Assembly (NCBI RefSeq): GCF_020271745.1
Contig: NZ_CP084296.1
Span: 3,968,001-4,032,000, forward strand
Length of the DNA stretch: 64,000 bases
Direction of reading: 5' to 3'
From: Providencia alcalifaciens
GTDB lineage: Bacteria; Pseudomonadota; Gammaproteobacteria; Enterobacterales; Enterobacteriaceae
Position numbers and translations under genes: made by a program. The notes below the pieces were generated by a model. That model worked only from the letters and a program-made list of their open reading frames with translations. It did not search any database and had not been told where the DNA came from. Positions 10,224 to 20,109 of the stretch are shown one piece after another. Positions within the stretch are counted from its first letter, which is position 1. Each line of letters opens with the position of its first letter.

Positions 10224-11144
10224 ATGAAATATTTATTGTTTCCGCTGACCGCGGTTTTATTATGGTCCATGAATGCCATCGTCAACAAAGCCGCTGCAAC
10301 GGCGATTGATCCTGCTGCCATTTCGTTTTATCGCTGGGCTCTGGCATTCTTAGTCATGACCCCATTTGTTCTGCGCTCGGTACTGAGCCATGCCAAAGTG
10401 GTTAAGCAACATTGGTGGCAACTTGCTATCTTAGGTGCTTTGGGGATGATGCTGTATCAAAGTTTAGCTTACTATGCCGCACATACGGTAAGTGCGACGT
10501 TTATGGGGGTGATGAACTCATTTATTCCGCTATTAACGGTGGTAATTAGTATTTTTGTTCTGAGAGTGATCCCAACCGTTGGGATCGTTGTTGGTTCCGT
10601 TCTGTCCCTGTTTGGATTGGCCTGGCTAGTCAGCCAAGGAAATCCAAGTTCATTACTGGATAATGGATTGGGCCAAGGGGAATTGCTGATGATTGTCGCT
10701 TCCGCCGCTTATGCACTGTACGGGGTATTAACTAAGCGTTGGTCGATTCAGCTATCCAGTTGGGATTCACTGTATGTACAAGTATTTTTTGGGGTTTTAT
10801 TATTAATTCCAAACTTCTTGATGGCAGATGATGTGAGCCTTAACCGCGATAATATCGGGTTAGTTTTATTCGCAGGGATTGCCGCATCGATTCTAGCGCC
10901 GGCAATGTGGATTCAAGGCGTTCTCCGTTTAGGCGCTAATACCACCTCTATCTTTATGAACCTCGCTCCAGTATTTACTGCCATTATCGCGATATTCACC
11001 CTTGGGGAAGAGTTAAAGAGTTATCACTTAATTGGGGGAGGCATCGTATTACTTGGTGTGATGTTAGCCCAACAACTGCGCACCCCGCTCACTCAGCTAT
11101 TTTGTCGCAAGAAAAAAGCGTTAGAAGAAGATACCTGTCAGTAA
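10224..11144 (+). CDS. EamA/DMT-family transporter
   Basis: Inner-membrane drug/metabolite transporter of 306 residues with two EamA repeats, about ten hydrophobic helices in all. The first repeat begins LLFPLTAVLLWSMNAIVNKAAA and includes ISFYRWALAFLV; the second includes GELLMIVASAAYALYGVLTKRWS and ASILAPAMWIQGVLRLGA. A basic C-terminal tail (CRKKKALEED) should be cytoplasmic. The ATG at 10224 is chosen because AGGGAG lies 10 bases upstream. It is probably controlled by the divergent AraC-type regulator. Substrate unknown; YdcZ/RhaT-like amino-acid or metabolite export is the usual role. Confidence 0.88.
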   Translation: MKYLLFPLTAVLLWSMNAIVNKAAATAIDPAAISFYRWALAFLVMTPFVLRSVLSHAKVVKQHWWQLAILGALGMMLYQSLAYYAAHTVSATFMGVMNSFIPLLTVVISIFVLRVIPTVGIVVGSVLSLFGLAWLVSQGNPSSLLDNGLGQGELLMIVASAAYALYGVLTKRWSIQLSSWDSLYVQVFFGVLLLIPNFLMADDVSLNRDNIGLVLFAGIAASILAPAMWIQGVLRLGANTTSIFMNLAPVFTAIIAIFTLGEELKSYHLIGGGIVLLGVMLAQQLRTPLTQLFCRKKKALEEDTCQ

Positions 11145-11200
11145 TTGATTCACTGTTATTTATCGCTAAAAACAATAAAGCAATGTCGTGAATTCATACG

Positions 11201-11220
11201 CCCCACTTTGTGGGGTTTTT
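11201..11220 (+). terminator. Rho-independent terminator after the DMT transporter
   Basis: CCCCAC-TTT-GTGGGG followed by five T. It lies 57 bases after the transporter stop codon. Confidence 0.85.
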
Positions 11221-11459
11221 CATCTTGATTGATTTTTATCCGTATTGGCCTCTATCACATATTCACTCTTAGAATAAGCGTTTGCCCACTTAAGCTGAAT
11301 AATCAAGCAAAATCCGATTGCATCTTATTTATATCTCCTTAGACTTTGCTAAATACCCATTTATTTTTTAAGGGTATTTATATTGCCATGAAGTATTTAT
11401 TCGATATGCCTATAAGGATTATGGGATATCACAAAATACATACCCATTGAGACAAAATA
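11221..11459. other. AT-rich spacer before the Sel1-repeat gene
   Basis: The gap between the transporter and the Sel1 gene is 315 bases in all, the first part holding the terminator. The rest is strongly AT-rich, with several TATTTATA-like stretches that could serve as promoters. I see no gene or RNA here. Confidence 0.5.
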
Positions 11460-14400
11460 ATGATGACTAAACAACTGAGAATAGGTCTTTTTATATTTAT
11501 AATAATTGCCATTTCAATTGGCATTTACCTTGTAAATACTTCCAGCAAGTCTAATTCAGCGCAAGCAGGTTACGATTTATATCAACAAGGCGAAACTGAA
11601 GCCGCTTTTGCGCTATTTCAAAATAGCGCAGAGAGCGACTCTCAATCTGCTTATGCGCTAGCCATGATGTATAAAGACGGGATTGGAACACTGTCAGATG
11701 ACAAAAAAGCGCAATATTGGTTGGAAAAATCAGCCTCACAGGGCAACAAAAGCGCACTCTATAATCTTGGCTTTTACCGCTATAACCAGGAACTCGAGGG
11801 GACTTCTGACGATCAGTATGGTTTAGTATCACTAACAAAATCTGCAGATCTTGGCGTACCAGAAGCTCAGATTATGGTCGGGGGTATTTATATGGCAGAC
11901 GAGACTGATAAAATCCCGCAAGATATTGAGTTAGCTCGTCAATATTTTACACTTGCAGCAAAGCAAGGTTCACCATTCGCGCAATTTGCCCTTGGCTATA
12001 TTGCCCATGATTTTGACAAAGATAATAAAAAAGCAGTCGAAATCTTAACCCCTCTGGTAAGTAAAAGTTTTCCATTACCAGCCATGTTGCTTGCAGAAAT
12101 TTATACCGAGGGAGGGAATGGCGTCACACCGAATAAATTTTTTGCAGAAAAATATGAGAAAATGTCAATCGCATCTGCCTTCGACTTTATTTCAGATGCA
12201 AATGAATTTGAGCCCGCCCCACTATCTATTTATGGGTCTCTGACACCAGAAGAAAAACAAAAAATCGTTGAAGATTTAGACAAGAGAGCTCGCCAAGGTG
12301 ATGAAGTCGCCATTTATATTTTATATCAGAAATATATGACTGGTGATGGAGTCAAAAGAAATAAGAATATTGCATCCGCATATTTACGCCCTTTAATACA
12401 ACAGCGCGCACCAAAGGCTTTATATTTAAATTACCTTGCTGATAGAAATAATATCGATGATTTAGTCGAAGCTGCTGAACATGAATACCCAGATGCCATG
12501 TATCAAGCATACCAAATTTTTTCGGGAAATACCTTTGACTATAATATTGACCGTAATGACACACTTGCCAATAAATATCTCATGGGTGCGGCAGATTTAG
12601 GCCATCATGATGCTCTCGTGAAGATCGTTGAGAAATCAATCAACAGTTATCAATTCCCAAATCGTCAGTTAGTTGATTTGACAACAAAATACACACCAAT
12701 ATTAATGGAGAAATACCCTAATTCACCCGAAGCACTTATCGTTGCAAGCCAAGTATACAGTGAAGAAGATAGCCCATTATATTCGCCAGAAAAATCCTTT
12801 TCCGCACTAGAAAAATCCAATAAATTGGCCCCTGATTATGATTCTCAAGTCCAATTAGCCCGTTATTATATTCGGGGTTTTGGTACAAAAACAGATTTAG
12901 AAAAAGCGGTTAAAATACTCAAACCCAACTTAGATAACCAAGGTAGACCTTCCACTGCCGATCGTTTGTTAGTTCAACTCTATTATCACACTGATATTCA
13001 GGCGTATATAGATGAAAAAACGATCATTGATATTCTAAAAAATGATGTGATAGAAAGAGAAAATTATACCTTAGCGCATTTCTATGCCAATTATTTATTA
13101 CGAGAAGATCCTGAAAAGAATAGTCAGCTTGCTTTCAAACTATTTGAAGAATCGAGTGATTATTCCTCGAATGCACGAATTTACTATGCTGCTGCATTAT
13201 TAAAATATAAACCTGAACAAATCGACCTTGCCGCCAGGATCATTGCCAGTTTGCTCTCTTCGGAAGATAGTATGGCAGAGTTGACCCCTAATGAAAAAGA
13301 TACCGCTAATGATATCCTACTCGAAGTTGCCTTCCAAACAATTGAAACTAAACGTTTATTAATAAATTTAGCGCTGTATGATAACAACCCCAAAGCCCTT
13401 GCTCTCGTAGAGCCACTCGTTGGTAATGATGCGGATATTACCTACTTGTATGGCATGACAAAACTATCTCAATTAGATAATGTAAATCGTTTAAGCGACG
13501 ATGAACTAAAACCCTATTATGACACTCTTCTCAATGCAGCTGAATTAGGCAGTTCATCGGCTTATTTATATATAGCTCAAAATCTTGATGCCGTTAATTA
13601 TTATAATGATAGAACCGCCTATTATAAAAACCGATTCCAACAAATCACGGGACTCAAACCCACTGACCTAATTCCAACATATAAGAAATGTGCAAAATTA
13701 GGCAATAACCGATGCTTATATGAATTAGGTGAAATTTATCAAGAAGGAAAATATGGGGAAGACTCTAACTATGATATTGCATTGGAATATTATGGGAAAA
13801 TATCAGACCCCGACTTTAGTTTTTTAAAATCACGCAAAACGGAGATTGAAAGAGCAAAAGCCCGATTTATTCAGATTCAAAATGATGCGAATAACAGTGA
13901 CCCTGAAGCATTACGTATGCTCGCTAATGCCTATAAATTTGGTAATTATGGGCAAAAAATTGACGATGAAAAATGGCTTAAATATTTAACCATCAGTGCA
14001 AAATTCAATAATAAGCAAGCCTTAAATGACCTAGTAGATTATTACAGCCAAGACGAATTCATTGATGCTAATAAAGCCAAGATATTAGCTTACTATGACC
14101 AACTCGCTGAATTAGGTGACCAAAGTTATACCCGCGAATTAGCACATCAATATTTAAATGGTAGCCGCCTTGTTGAGCCTGACCGCCAAAAAGCCCGTGA
14201 GTATTATATTAAGTCAGGAAGTTGGGGCGATCAGTATCTTCGATATATGAACACATACGACCTTGGCATGAAAATGTTAAATGAAAGCCCATCTGCAAAA
14301 TTCAATGTCGGGGATGCTTATTTATATGGTCATGGCGTAAAACAAGACACCAATGAAGCAATTAAATACTTAAAACAAGCGAGTGATGAAGGAAATAATG

Positions 14401-16133
14401 CGGCCATACAGCGTTACACTGAACTACTCTACATGGGCATTTATGATAAAGAGAAACACCAATGGGTAGCCGAGCCGGATTGGGATAATGCCATATTCTA
14501 TTTAAGAAAACACACGGAGCCTGAGCGTGTAAAAACCTATCTTGAGGTATATGAGACCCTCGTAGAGCCCGCACAAAAAGGGGATGCATCCGCTTATGCT
14601 AAATTAGGTGACTGGTATTATTCTTGGGGAAACAACGCTGCGGCACAACTGTACTATATAAAAAGCATTGATGCAGGTAACATTGCCGCTTATCGGCTCT
14701 TAGACCGAGTCACTGAAGAGCCTGCTGTGAAACGCCAAAATTATTTGGATGGAACCGCAAAGGATGACCTTTTTTCCAAGGTACAACTTGCCAGCGTCTA
14801 TTTACATGACGCCAATATCGATAAAAACTCACCGGATTATCATCTTGCTCTGCAATATCTCGATATTGGGATGAAATCTACCGATGCTTCAATCTCAGAA
14901 AATGCATTTCAACTATTAGCCGATTTATATAAAAATGGCGTTGTATTGAAAAATGATCAAATTCTACATAGTGAAAATAAAGAAAAGTACCTTGAGTTAA
15001 TTCAACTTCAATCTGAAAAACGCCCTGAAGCCTTAATTCGTTTATATAAATATTATGCTGACATTGATAATCCAAAAGCTCTCGATTATTTATATCGTGC
15101 TTATCAGCAAGGGGATTTAAATGCTACCTTCATGCTATATGAACTCAATAATCCGGGGGAATACTGTACCAATAGTCGTAAAGCAGACATCGATAAGTCG
15201 AGTGTTTACTTAAAAGAATGGCTCGACAAAAAACAATTCGGAAAAAATACAGATAGGAGTTATATCCAAGAACCCGAAAGTTTAAGCAAAAACATGGGAG
15301 ACATATACCTAGAGGGCAGCTGTGATACAGCCAAAGATATCGATAAAGCAATTGAATGGTATCAAACTTCGTTGAAGTATCATGATACCCATGCACTAAA
15401 TAAGCTGTATCAAGCTTATGTCGAAAAAAAGGATGCTAAACAAGCTTACTACATTGCATTACGTTTAGAGAAAGACACTGAGTACATTGAGTTATTAAAC
15501 ACCTTGTTACCGCAAGAACGACAAGAAATAGAACAGCGATTTGCCGATGAGCAAGCATTCCAAAAATATGGCCGTTTTGCTCAGCAAATTGAAGAAAAGC
15601 GTCTCAAAGCCGAAGCCGGGGATCGTATCGAAGCATTCTCATTAGGCATCAGCTATGCGCGAGGCGAAATGGTACCTCAAGATACGCAGAAGATGATCTA
15701 CTATTATCAATTAGCAGGGAAAAACGGCTATTCACGCGCCTATAACATCTTAGGAAATCTGTATCGTAAGGATAATGAAAAAGGGATTGAAAGAGATTAC
15801 CCGAAAGCACTTTATTACTTTGATTTAGGCGCAAAACAGAATGATAGTAATACCGCGCATTTAGCGGGGGATATGCTCTATTTTGGGCAAGGCATTCCTA
15901 AAGATTATGCCCAAGCAGCGAAGTATTATGAAATCACTGACTTAGAGCAAGGTGCCCATCACGCGATGGCAAAATATAAGCTTGCCTACATGTATTACAA
16001 CGGTTTGCTTGGTACTAAGAGCAGAGAAGATATTCAAAAAGCGCATGACTATCTTGAGATAGGTGCAAAATACTTAGATAAAGACTCGACCGCAGCATTA
16101 AAGGAATGGGATTTTAGCATATTAAATCAATAG
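11460..16133 (+). CDS. Giant Sel1-repeat (TPR-like) membrane-anchored protein
   Basis: 1557 residues. The N terminus is a single hydrophobic helix (about 8-26, in RIGLFIFIIIAISIGIYLV) after basic residues, fitting a signal anchor with the rest in the periplasm. The remainder is helical repeats of 33-40 residues of the Sel1 type, such as A..YKDGIGTLSDDKKAQYWLEKSA, LYGHGVKQDTNEAIKYLKQAS, YFGQGIPKDYAQAAKYYE and YYNGLLGTKSREDIQKAHDYLE. The clearest repeats are at both ends; the middle is degenerate. Sel1 repeats mediate protein-protein contacts. No catalytic domain is apparent. Two ATGs (11460 and 11463) are possible; no strong ribosome-binding site is seen. Its base composition is more AT-rich than the core genes. 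Confidence 0.85.
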   Translation: MMTKQLRIGLFIFIIIAISIGIYLVNTSSKSNSAQAGYDLYQQGETEAAFALFQNSAESDSQSAYALAMMYKDGIGTLSDDKKAQYWLEKSASQGNKSALYNLGFYRYNQELEGTSDDQYGLVSLTKSADLGVPEAQIMVGGIYMADETDKIPQDIELARQYFTLAAKQGSPFAQFALGYIAHDFDKDNKKAVEILTPLVSKSFPLPAMLLAEIYTEGGNGVTPNKFFAEKYEKMSIASAFDFISDANEFEPAPLSIYGSLTPEEKQKIVEDLDKRARQGDEVAIYILYQKYMTGDGVKRNKNIASAYLRPLIQQRAPKALYLNYLADRNNIDDLVEAAEHEYPDAMYQAYQIFSGNTFDYNIDRNDTLANKYLMGAADLGHHDALVKIVEKSINSYQFPNRQLVDLTTKYTPILMEKYPNSPEALIVASQVYSEEDSPLYSPEKSFSALEKSNKLAPDYDSQVQLARYYIRGFGTKTDLEKAVKILKPNLDNQGRPSTADRLLVQLYYHTDIQAYIDEKTIIDILKNDVIERENYTLAHFYANYLLREDPEKNSQLAFKLFEESSDYSSNARIYYAAALLKYKPEQIDLAARIIASLLSSEDSMAELTPNEKDTANDILLEVAFQTIETKRLLINLALYDNNPKALALVEPLVGNDADITYLYGMTKLSQLDNVNRLSDDELKPYYDTLLNAAELGSSSAYLYIAQNLDAVNYYNDRTAYYKNRFQQITGLKPTDLIPTYKKCAKLGNNRCLYELGEIYQEGKYGEDSNYDIALEYYGKISDPDFSFLKSRKTEIERAKARFIQIQNDANNSDPEALRMLANAYKFGNYGQKIDDEKWLKYLTISAKFNNKQALNDLVDYYSQDEFIDANKAKILAYYDQLAELGDQSYTRELAHQYLNGSRLVEPDRQKAREYYIKSGSWGDQYLRYMNTYDLGMKMLNESPSAKFNVGDAYLYGHGVKQDTNEAIKYLKQASDEGNNAAIQRYTELLYMGIYDKEKHQWVAEPDWDNAIFYLRKHTEPERVKTYLEVYETLVEPAQKGDASAYAKLGDWYYSWGNNAAAQLYYIKSIDAGNIAAYRLLDRVTEEPAVKRQNYLDGTAKDDLFSKVQLASVYLHDANIDKNSPDYHLALQYLDIGMKSTDASISENAFQLLADLYKNGVVLKNDQILHSENKEKYLELIQLQSEKRPEALIRLYKYYADIDNPKALDYLYRAYQQGDLNATFMLYELNNPGEYCTNSRKADIDKSSVYLKEWLDKKQFGKNTDRSYIQEPESLSKNMGDIYLEGSCDTAKDIDKAIEWYQTSLKYHDTHALNKLYQAYVEKKDAKQAYYIALRLEKDTEYIELLNTLLPQERQEIEQRFADEQAFQKYGRFAQQIEEKRLKAEAGDRIEAFSLGISYARGEMVPQDTQKMIYYYQLAGKNGYSRAYNILGNLYRKDNEKGIERDYPKALYYFDLGAKQNDSNTAHLAGDMLYFGQGIPKDYAQAAKYYEITDLEQGAHHAMAKYKLAYMYYNGLLGTKSREDIQKAHDYLEIGAKYLDKDSTAALKEWDFSILNQ

Positions 16134-16190
16134 GTTAATTATTTCCATTCTAAGTTCATCACAAAGTCGATATTTGTTCGATGAATAACA

Positions 16191-16221
16191 CTCCCCTCTC
16201 CAACTTTCTTGAAGGGGGGAG
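16191..16221. terminator. Probable terminator hairpin between convergent genes
   Basis: CTCCCC at 16191-16196 pairs with GGGGAG ending at 16221. It lies between the convergent Sel1 gene and tctE and abuts the tctE stop codon. No long T tract follows on either strand, so efficiency is uncertain. Confidence 0.4.
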
Positions 16222-17661
16222 TTAATCTTGATTCTTCGGCGCCCGACTCGATTTCAAAGTGATACGCACCAACAGTCCGCCGAGATGCTCACTCTTTAGG
16301 AGCTGCAATTCTGAGCCGTGATAACTGGCAATATCTTGAACTAAAGCTAACCCCAGCCCCGAACCTTCCAAGCCCTTGGCATTATTTAATCGCATAAACG
16401 CTTTAACAGAACGATGGATATGCTTATTAGCAATACCCGGTCCCGAATCTTCAACTTCCAGTTTCACCATGGATTTATGCTGCTCATCCATCATCACGCG
16501 CACAGTAACTATCCCTTTCTCTGGGGTATATTTAATCGCATTATCGATTAAGTTAGCGCACATTTCCGCCAGCAAAATAGCATCCCCTTTAACCCAGCAA
16601 TGATCTAATCCTTCATAACCTAAATCAATCTGTTTACTCTCTGATTGCCCCAAGCGGGTAAAACAGACTTGCTGAACAATTTCGACTAAATTCACGGCTC
16701 GATATAGCTTTATCGCTTCCTTTTCGTGCTCTTTTAAACGCGCAAGCTGTAATAACCGATCAGTTAATACAATGGTGTTATCCAACGTTTTATTAATAGC
16801 TTGCAAACTTTGCTGTTTCTGTTGCTCATCATCGCTATTGAGTGCCACTGAAACTTGAGTTTTTAATACCGCTAACGGGGTTTTTAATTGATGAGAAGCA
16901 TCGGCACTGAAACGTTCTTGGCGCTTTAACATACGCTTTAACCGCTCCACATAACGATTAAGAGCATCAACAAGTGGCGAAAGCTCCGACCATGGCAACA
17001 CATTTGGAATTGGCGTGAGGTCATTCGCGGCGCGACCCAACATGAGATTAGAAAGCTTTTTCAGCGGTGTTAATAATTTACGTAGTAGCAAATACGCCAA
17101 TATCAGTGTCACAACCACCACGGTACCTTGGCTCATTAAAGCCGAGATCAGTAGTTGATTGGCAAAATCTTGCCGAGCATACACCGTTTCAGCGACACGG
17201 ATCTCGACCATACCTTGGATCCCACCTTCGTTAATCGGTTGGAAAAAGGTCGCCACTCGAATGGGTAGTCCCATATACTCCGCATCATAAAAGTAGACTA
17301 AAGCAGTGTAATGTTGAGAACGCATCCAGTAAGGTGGGATTGGCGGTAGGTCATCATAGCCAGAAATGGTTTCCCCGTGAGGAGCGATGACTTGGTAAAA
17401 CAGACGGTCATTGTTATTCAGCTCAAAGCTATCAAGAACCACATAAGGCACATTCACGGAAAGATGTTCATCCACAACTTGCAATCGCTCCGCCACCGTC
17501 CTCGCCGACGCGAGCAATGTTCGGTCATAGGCAAGGTTTGCGGCGTTTTTAGCACTATAATAGTGGGTATAAACAGAAAAACTTCCCAACAAAATGAGGG
17601 GGATACCGAAAAATAGCAGCAACTGATGAAAGAGAGAGCGTGGATGAGAGACTAATTTCAT
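16222..17661 (-). CDS. tctE: Sensor histidine kinase TctE
   Basis: Membrane sensor kinase of 479 residues. TM1 lies at about residues 12-30, a periplasmic domain at ~31-170, and TM2 at ~175-195 (SQGTVVVVTLILAYLLL). A HAMP-like linker follows, then the dimerisation box SADASHQLKTPLAVLKTQ with the phospho-accepting His. The ATPase domain carries the N box NLIDNAIKYTP, G1 VEDSGPGI and G2 GSGLGLALVQDI. Order and overlap with tctD (4 bases), plus the divergent tctCBA operon, identify it as the partner that senses tricarboxylates, as described for Salmonella TctDE. A relaxed match to other citrate/Bug-type sensors is possible. Confidence 0.88.
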   Translation of the reverse strand: MKLVSHPRSLFHQLLLFFGIPLILLGSFSVYTHYYSAKNAANLAYDRTLLASARTVAERLQVVDEHLSVNVPYVVLDSFELNNNDRLFYQVIAPHGETISGYDDLPPIPPYWMRSQHYTALVYFYDAEYMGLPIRVATFFQPINEGGIQGMVEIRVAETVYARQDFANQLLISALMSQGTVVVVTLILAYLLLRKLLTPLKKLSNLMLGRAANDLTPIPNVLPWSELSPLVDALNRYVERLKRMLKRQERFSADASHQLKTPLAVLKTQVSVALNSDDEQQKQQSLQAINKTLDNTIVLTDRLLQLARLKEHEKEAIKLYRAVNLVEIVQQVCFTRLGQSESKQIDLGYEGLDHCWVKGDAILLAEMCANLIDNAIKYTPEKGIVTVRVMMDEQHKSMVKLEVEDSGPGIANKHIHRSVKAFMRLNNAKGLEGSGLGLALVQDIASYHGSELQLLKSEHLGGLLVRITLKSSRAPKNQD

Positions 17662-18326
17662 ACACTACACTGCTCCAATCGGTATCCCAATCCGCGTAAC
17701 GTATTGATATTAATATCTGAACCCGCAAGTTTTTTGCGGACCCGATGCACATACAGTTCAATACTTTGTAAATTGGCTTCATCCGACAGTGAGAATACCT
17801 GCTCAAATAATTGTGTTTTTGAAACAGGTCGCCCTCTGCGATGAAAAAGCGTATTCAATACCGCGTATTCTCGCGGGGTTAAACCTAACGGCTCCGTCTT
17901 CAGTGAAAAATAGCCTTCGTCATGAAAACAGAGATCACCAAAACACTGGTCGCTATTCACATTCCCTTGGCTCCGACGTAATAGCGCACGCACTCGAGCT
18001 TCTAATTCCGCAATATCAAAGGGTTTAGTCAGGTAATCATCCGCTCCTGCATTCAACCCTTTCACACGATCGGCCACATCTGAATTTGCTGTCAATAACA
18101 GCACGGGAATTTCTTGATGGCGTTTACGCATCTGGGCTAACACATCCAAACCACTCATCCGTGGTAATGAAACATCCAATACCACCAATGAATAATTTTC
18201 AGTTTGTAATAACTGGTCAGCGCTATAGCCATCACAGGCAATATCAACAGCAAATCCCGATGCTGTTAAGGCTTTTTGTAACCACAATGACAACTCTTCA
18301 TGATCTTCAACCAATAACATTCTCAT
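17658..18326 (-). CDS. tctD: OmpR-family response regulator TctD
   Basis: 222 residues. The receiver domain (1-115) has the acidic pair in LLVEDHEEL, the phospho-acceptor Asp in LVVLDVSLPRMSG, the conserved Thr in LLLTANSDVADRVKG and the Lys in DDYLTKPFDIAEL. The C-terminal winged helix (~125-220) contains LTPREYAVLNTLFHRRGRPVSK and SIELYVHRVRKKL. The start at 18326 gives MRMLLVEDHEEL, aligning with TctD of Salmonella; an in-frame ATG at 18341 lacks a ribosome-binding site. It probably activates tctCBA from the direct repeats at 18538-18559. Confidence 0.9.
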   Translation of the reverse strand: MRMLLVEDHEELSLWLQKALTASGFAVDIACDGYSADQLLQTENYSLVVLDVSLPRMSGLDVLAQMRKRHQEIPVLLLTANSDVADRVKGLNAGADDYLTKPFDIAELEARVRALLRRSQGNVNSDQCFGDLCFHDEGYFSLKTEPLGLTPREYAVLNTLFHRRGRPVSKTQLFEQVFSLSDEANLQSIELYVHRVRKKLAGSDININTLRGLGYRLEQCSV

Positions 18327-18537
18327 TCGTCGCCCACTCATTATGATTATTTATGCGTATAAGTTGGCACTCTCTCGATTGAATGAAAAGTGTTAAACGT
18401 GATATTTACCGAAGCTATCACAACAATCCTTCGTTAACCCGCTGCCACAAATAAAAATTAACATTAAATTAACATGATTATGAAGGGAAAATATAAAACA
18501 ATCTGATATGTATCACATAAAAATAATTTTATTTGTT

Positions 18538-18559
18538 AATGAAAGGTAAATGAAAGGTT
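18538..18559 (+). promoter_or_regulatory. Tandem 11-bp direct repeat: probable TctD operator, with -10 of tctCBA
   Basis: AATGAAAGGTA at 18538-18548 is followed without a gap by AATGAAAGGTT at 18549-18559. A TACAAT -10 hexamer lies at 18565-18570, so the repeats cover the -35 position, where no good -35 hexamer exists. Two direct repeats with an 11-base period over -35 is the standard layout for promoters activated by OmpR-family regulators. A weaker related copy, ATGAAGGGAAA, begins near 18480. The rest of the 356-base spacer holds no gene. Confidence 0.6.
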
Positions 18560-18682
18560 CTCGATACAATGATGAGTGGCGAACAAACATTATCCGCAGC
18601 TATTCATCTACAACGACATATCCATAACGACATAACCAACAACAACCAAGTAACTTAATTATTGTCTAGTGAGGAATGAAGC

Positions 18683-19657
18683 ATGAAGAAGTTCACAATC
18701 AAAACCTTAGCAGCAGCAATTTTTTTAGTTGGCGTTAACCAAGCAATCGCGTTACCTGAAAGAACCGAATGTATTGCCCCTGCCAAACCTGGTGGTGGCT
18801 TTGATTTAACCTGTAAACTCGTTCAAGTCTCCATGCTGGAAACCAAAGAAATCGAAAAACCGATGCGTGTGACTTACATGCCAGGTGGAATTGGCGCCGT
18901 CGCTTACAACGCCATTGTGGCTCAACGCCCAGCTGAGCCGGGAACCATCGTCGCATTCTCTGGTGGCTCCTTGCTCAACCTTGCTCAAGGTAAATTTGGT
19001 CGTTACAACGAAAATGATGTTCGCTGGCTCGCGAGTGTTGGCAGCGACTATGGCATGATTGCCGTGCGTGCAGACTCCCCTTATAAAACCTTAGGCGAAC
19101 TGATGGACGCCTTCAAAAAAGATCCAAACAGCATTGTCTTCGGTGCAGGTGGCTCCATCGGTAGCCAAGATTGGATGAAAACCGCGCTACTGGCCAAAGC
19201 TATCGACTTAGACCCACGTAAAATGCGCTATGTGGCTTTCGAAGGCGGCGGCGAAACACTGACAGCCCTGTTAGGTAACCACATCCAAGTGATCTCTGGT
19301 GATATCAGTGAAATGACTCCCTATATTAGCGACGGAAAAATCCGCATCCTAGCAGTGTACGCGGATAAACGCTTACCGGATGGACTCGCTAATATCCCAA
19401 CGGCTAAAGAGCAAGGCTATGACATTGTTTGGCCAATCATTCGCGGATTCTATATGGGGCCTAAAGTTTCTGACGCAGATTACAACCAATGGGTTGAAGC
19501 CTTCCAAAAATTACAACAAACCGACGAATTTAAAAAGCAGCGTGAATTACGTGGTTTATTTGAATACAACCTTTCAGGCCCAGAACTGGACGCTTACGTG
19601 AAGAAAGAAGTTGAGAACTACCGTGAGCAAGCACGTTCCTTCGGGTTAGCGAAATAA
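18683..19657 (+). CDS. tctC: Tripartite tricarboxylate transporter, periplasmic binding protein TctC
   Basis: Bug/TctC-family solute-binding protein of 324 residues with a Sec signal peptide (1 to ~23, KKFTIKTLAAAIFLVGVNQAIA). The mature part starts with ECIAPAKPGGGFDLTCKLV, the glycine-rich ligand loop of the family. VTYMPGGIGAVAYNAIV and VFGAGGSIGSQDW are further binding-cleft segments. It delivers citrate or another carboxylate to TctAB. First gene of tctCBA, with GTGAGGAATGAAGC before the ATG as ribosome-binding site. It is divergent from tctDE. Confidence 0.93.
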   Translation: MKKFTIKTLAAAIFLVGVNQAIALPERTECIAPAKPGGGFDLTCKLVQVSMLETKEIEKPMRVTYMPGGIGAVAYNAIVAQRPAEPGTIVAFSGGSLLNLAQGKFGRYNENDVRWLASVGSDYGMIAVRADSPYKTLGELMDAFKKDPNSIVFGAGGSIGSQDWMKTALLAKAIDLDPRKMRYVAFEGGGETLTALLGNHIQVISGDISEMTPYISDGKIRILAVYADKRLPDGLANIPTAKEQGYDIVWPIIRGFYMGPKVSDADYNQWVEAFQKLQQTDEFKKQRELRGLFEYNLSGPELDAYVKKEVENYREQARSFGLAK

Positions 19658-19667
19658 CGGAGCTACT

Positions 19668-20099
19668 ATGAGCCAACGCATATTTGCCATAGTCTGGCTG
19701 ATACTGTGTGGGATCGGGCTGTATATCGGCTGGGGCATCCAAAGTGAGTTTAGCTATGAACCACTGGGCCCCCGCCCCTTCCCGATAGCCATACTGTCAT
19801 TAATGACCCTGTGTGCACTCGCACTCCTGCTTGGCCGCCAAGAAGCCGTTGAATGGCCAAAGCCCTATGTCTTGCGCCGTTTAGTTTTATTAATCATTAC
19901 ATTAGTCATTTATGCATGGGCGTTTGAATGGTTAGGATTCCCATTAGCGACCACTTTACTGACCATCAGCGTTGCCCTGTTATTTGGTGCAACCCCAATA
20001 GCCGCCCTAATTTCCGGTCCGATTCTTGGTCTTTCGTTGTTTTACGCCTTCGACAAATTGCTCGATGTAACATTGCCAATCGGCGAACTTTTTAGCTAA
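19668..20099 (+). CDS. tctB: Tripartite tricarboxylate transporter, small membrane subunit TctB
   Basis: 143 residues with four hydrophobic helices (about 5-25, 38-55, 68-100 and 110-132). The segment EPLGPRPFPIAILSLMTL is characteristic of TctB. It forms the membrane complex with TctA. It starts 10 bases after tctC and ends 10 bases before tctA, each gap carrying a GGAG-type ribosome-binding site, so the three genes form one operon. Confidence 0.92.
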   Translation: MSQRIFAIVWLILCGIGLYIGWGIQSEFSYEPLGPRPFPIAILSLMTLCALALLLGRQEAVEWPKPYVLRRLVLLIITLVIYAWAFEWLGFPLATTLLTISVALLFGATPIAALISGPILGLSLFYAFDKLLDVTLPIGELFS

Positions 20100-20109
20100 G
20101 GAGAAAAGT

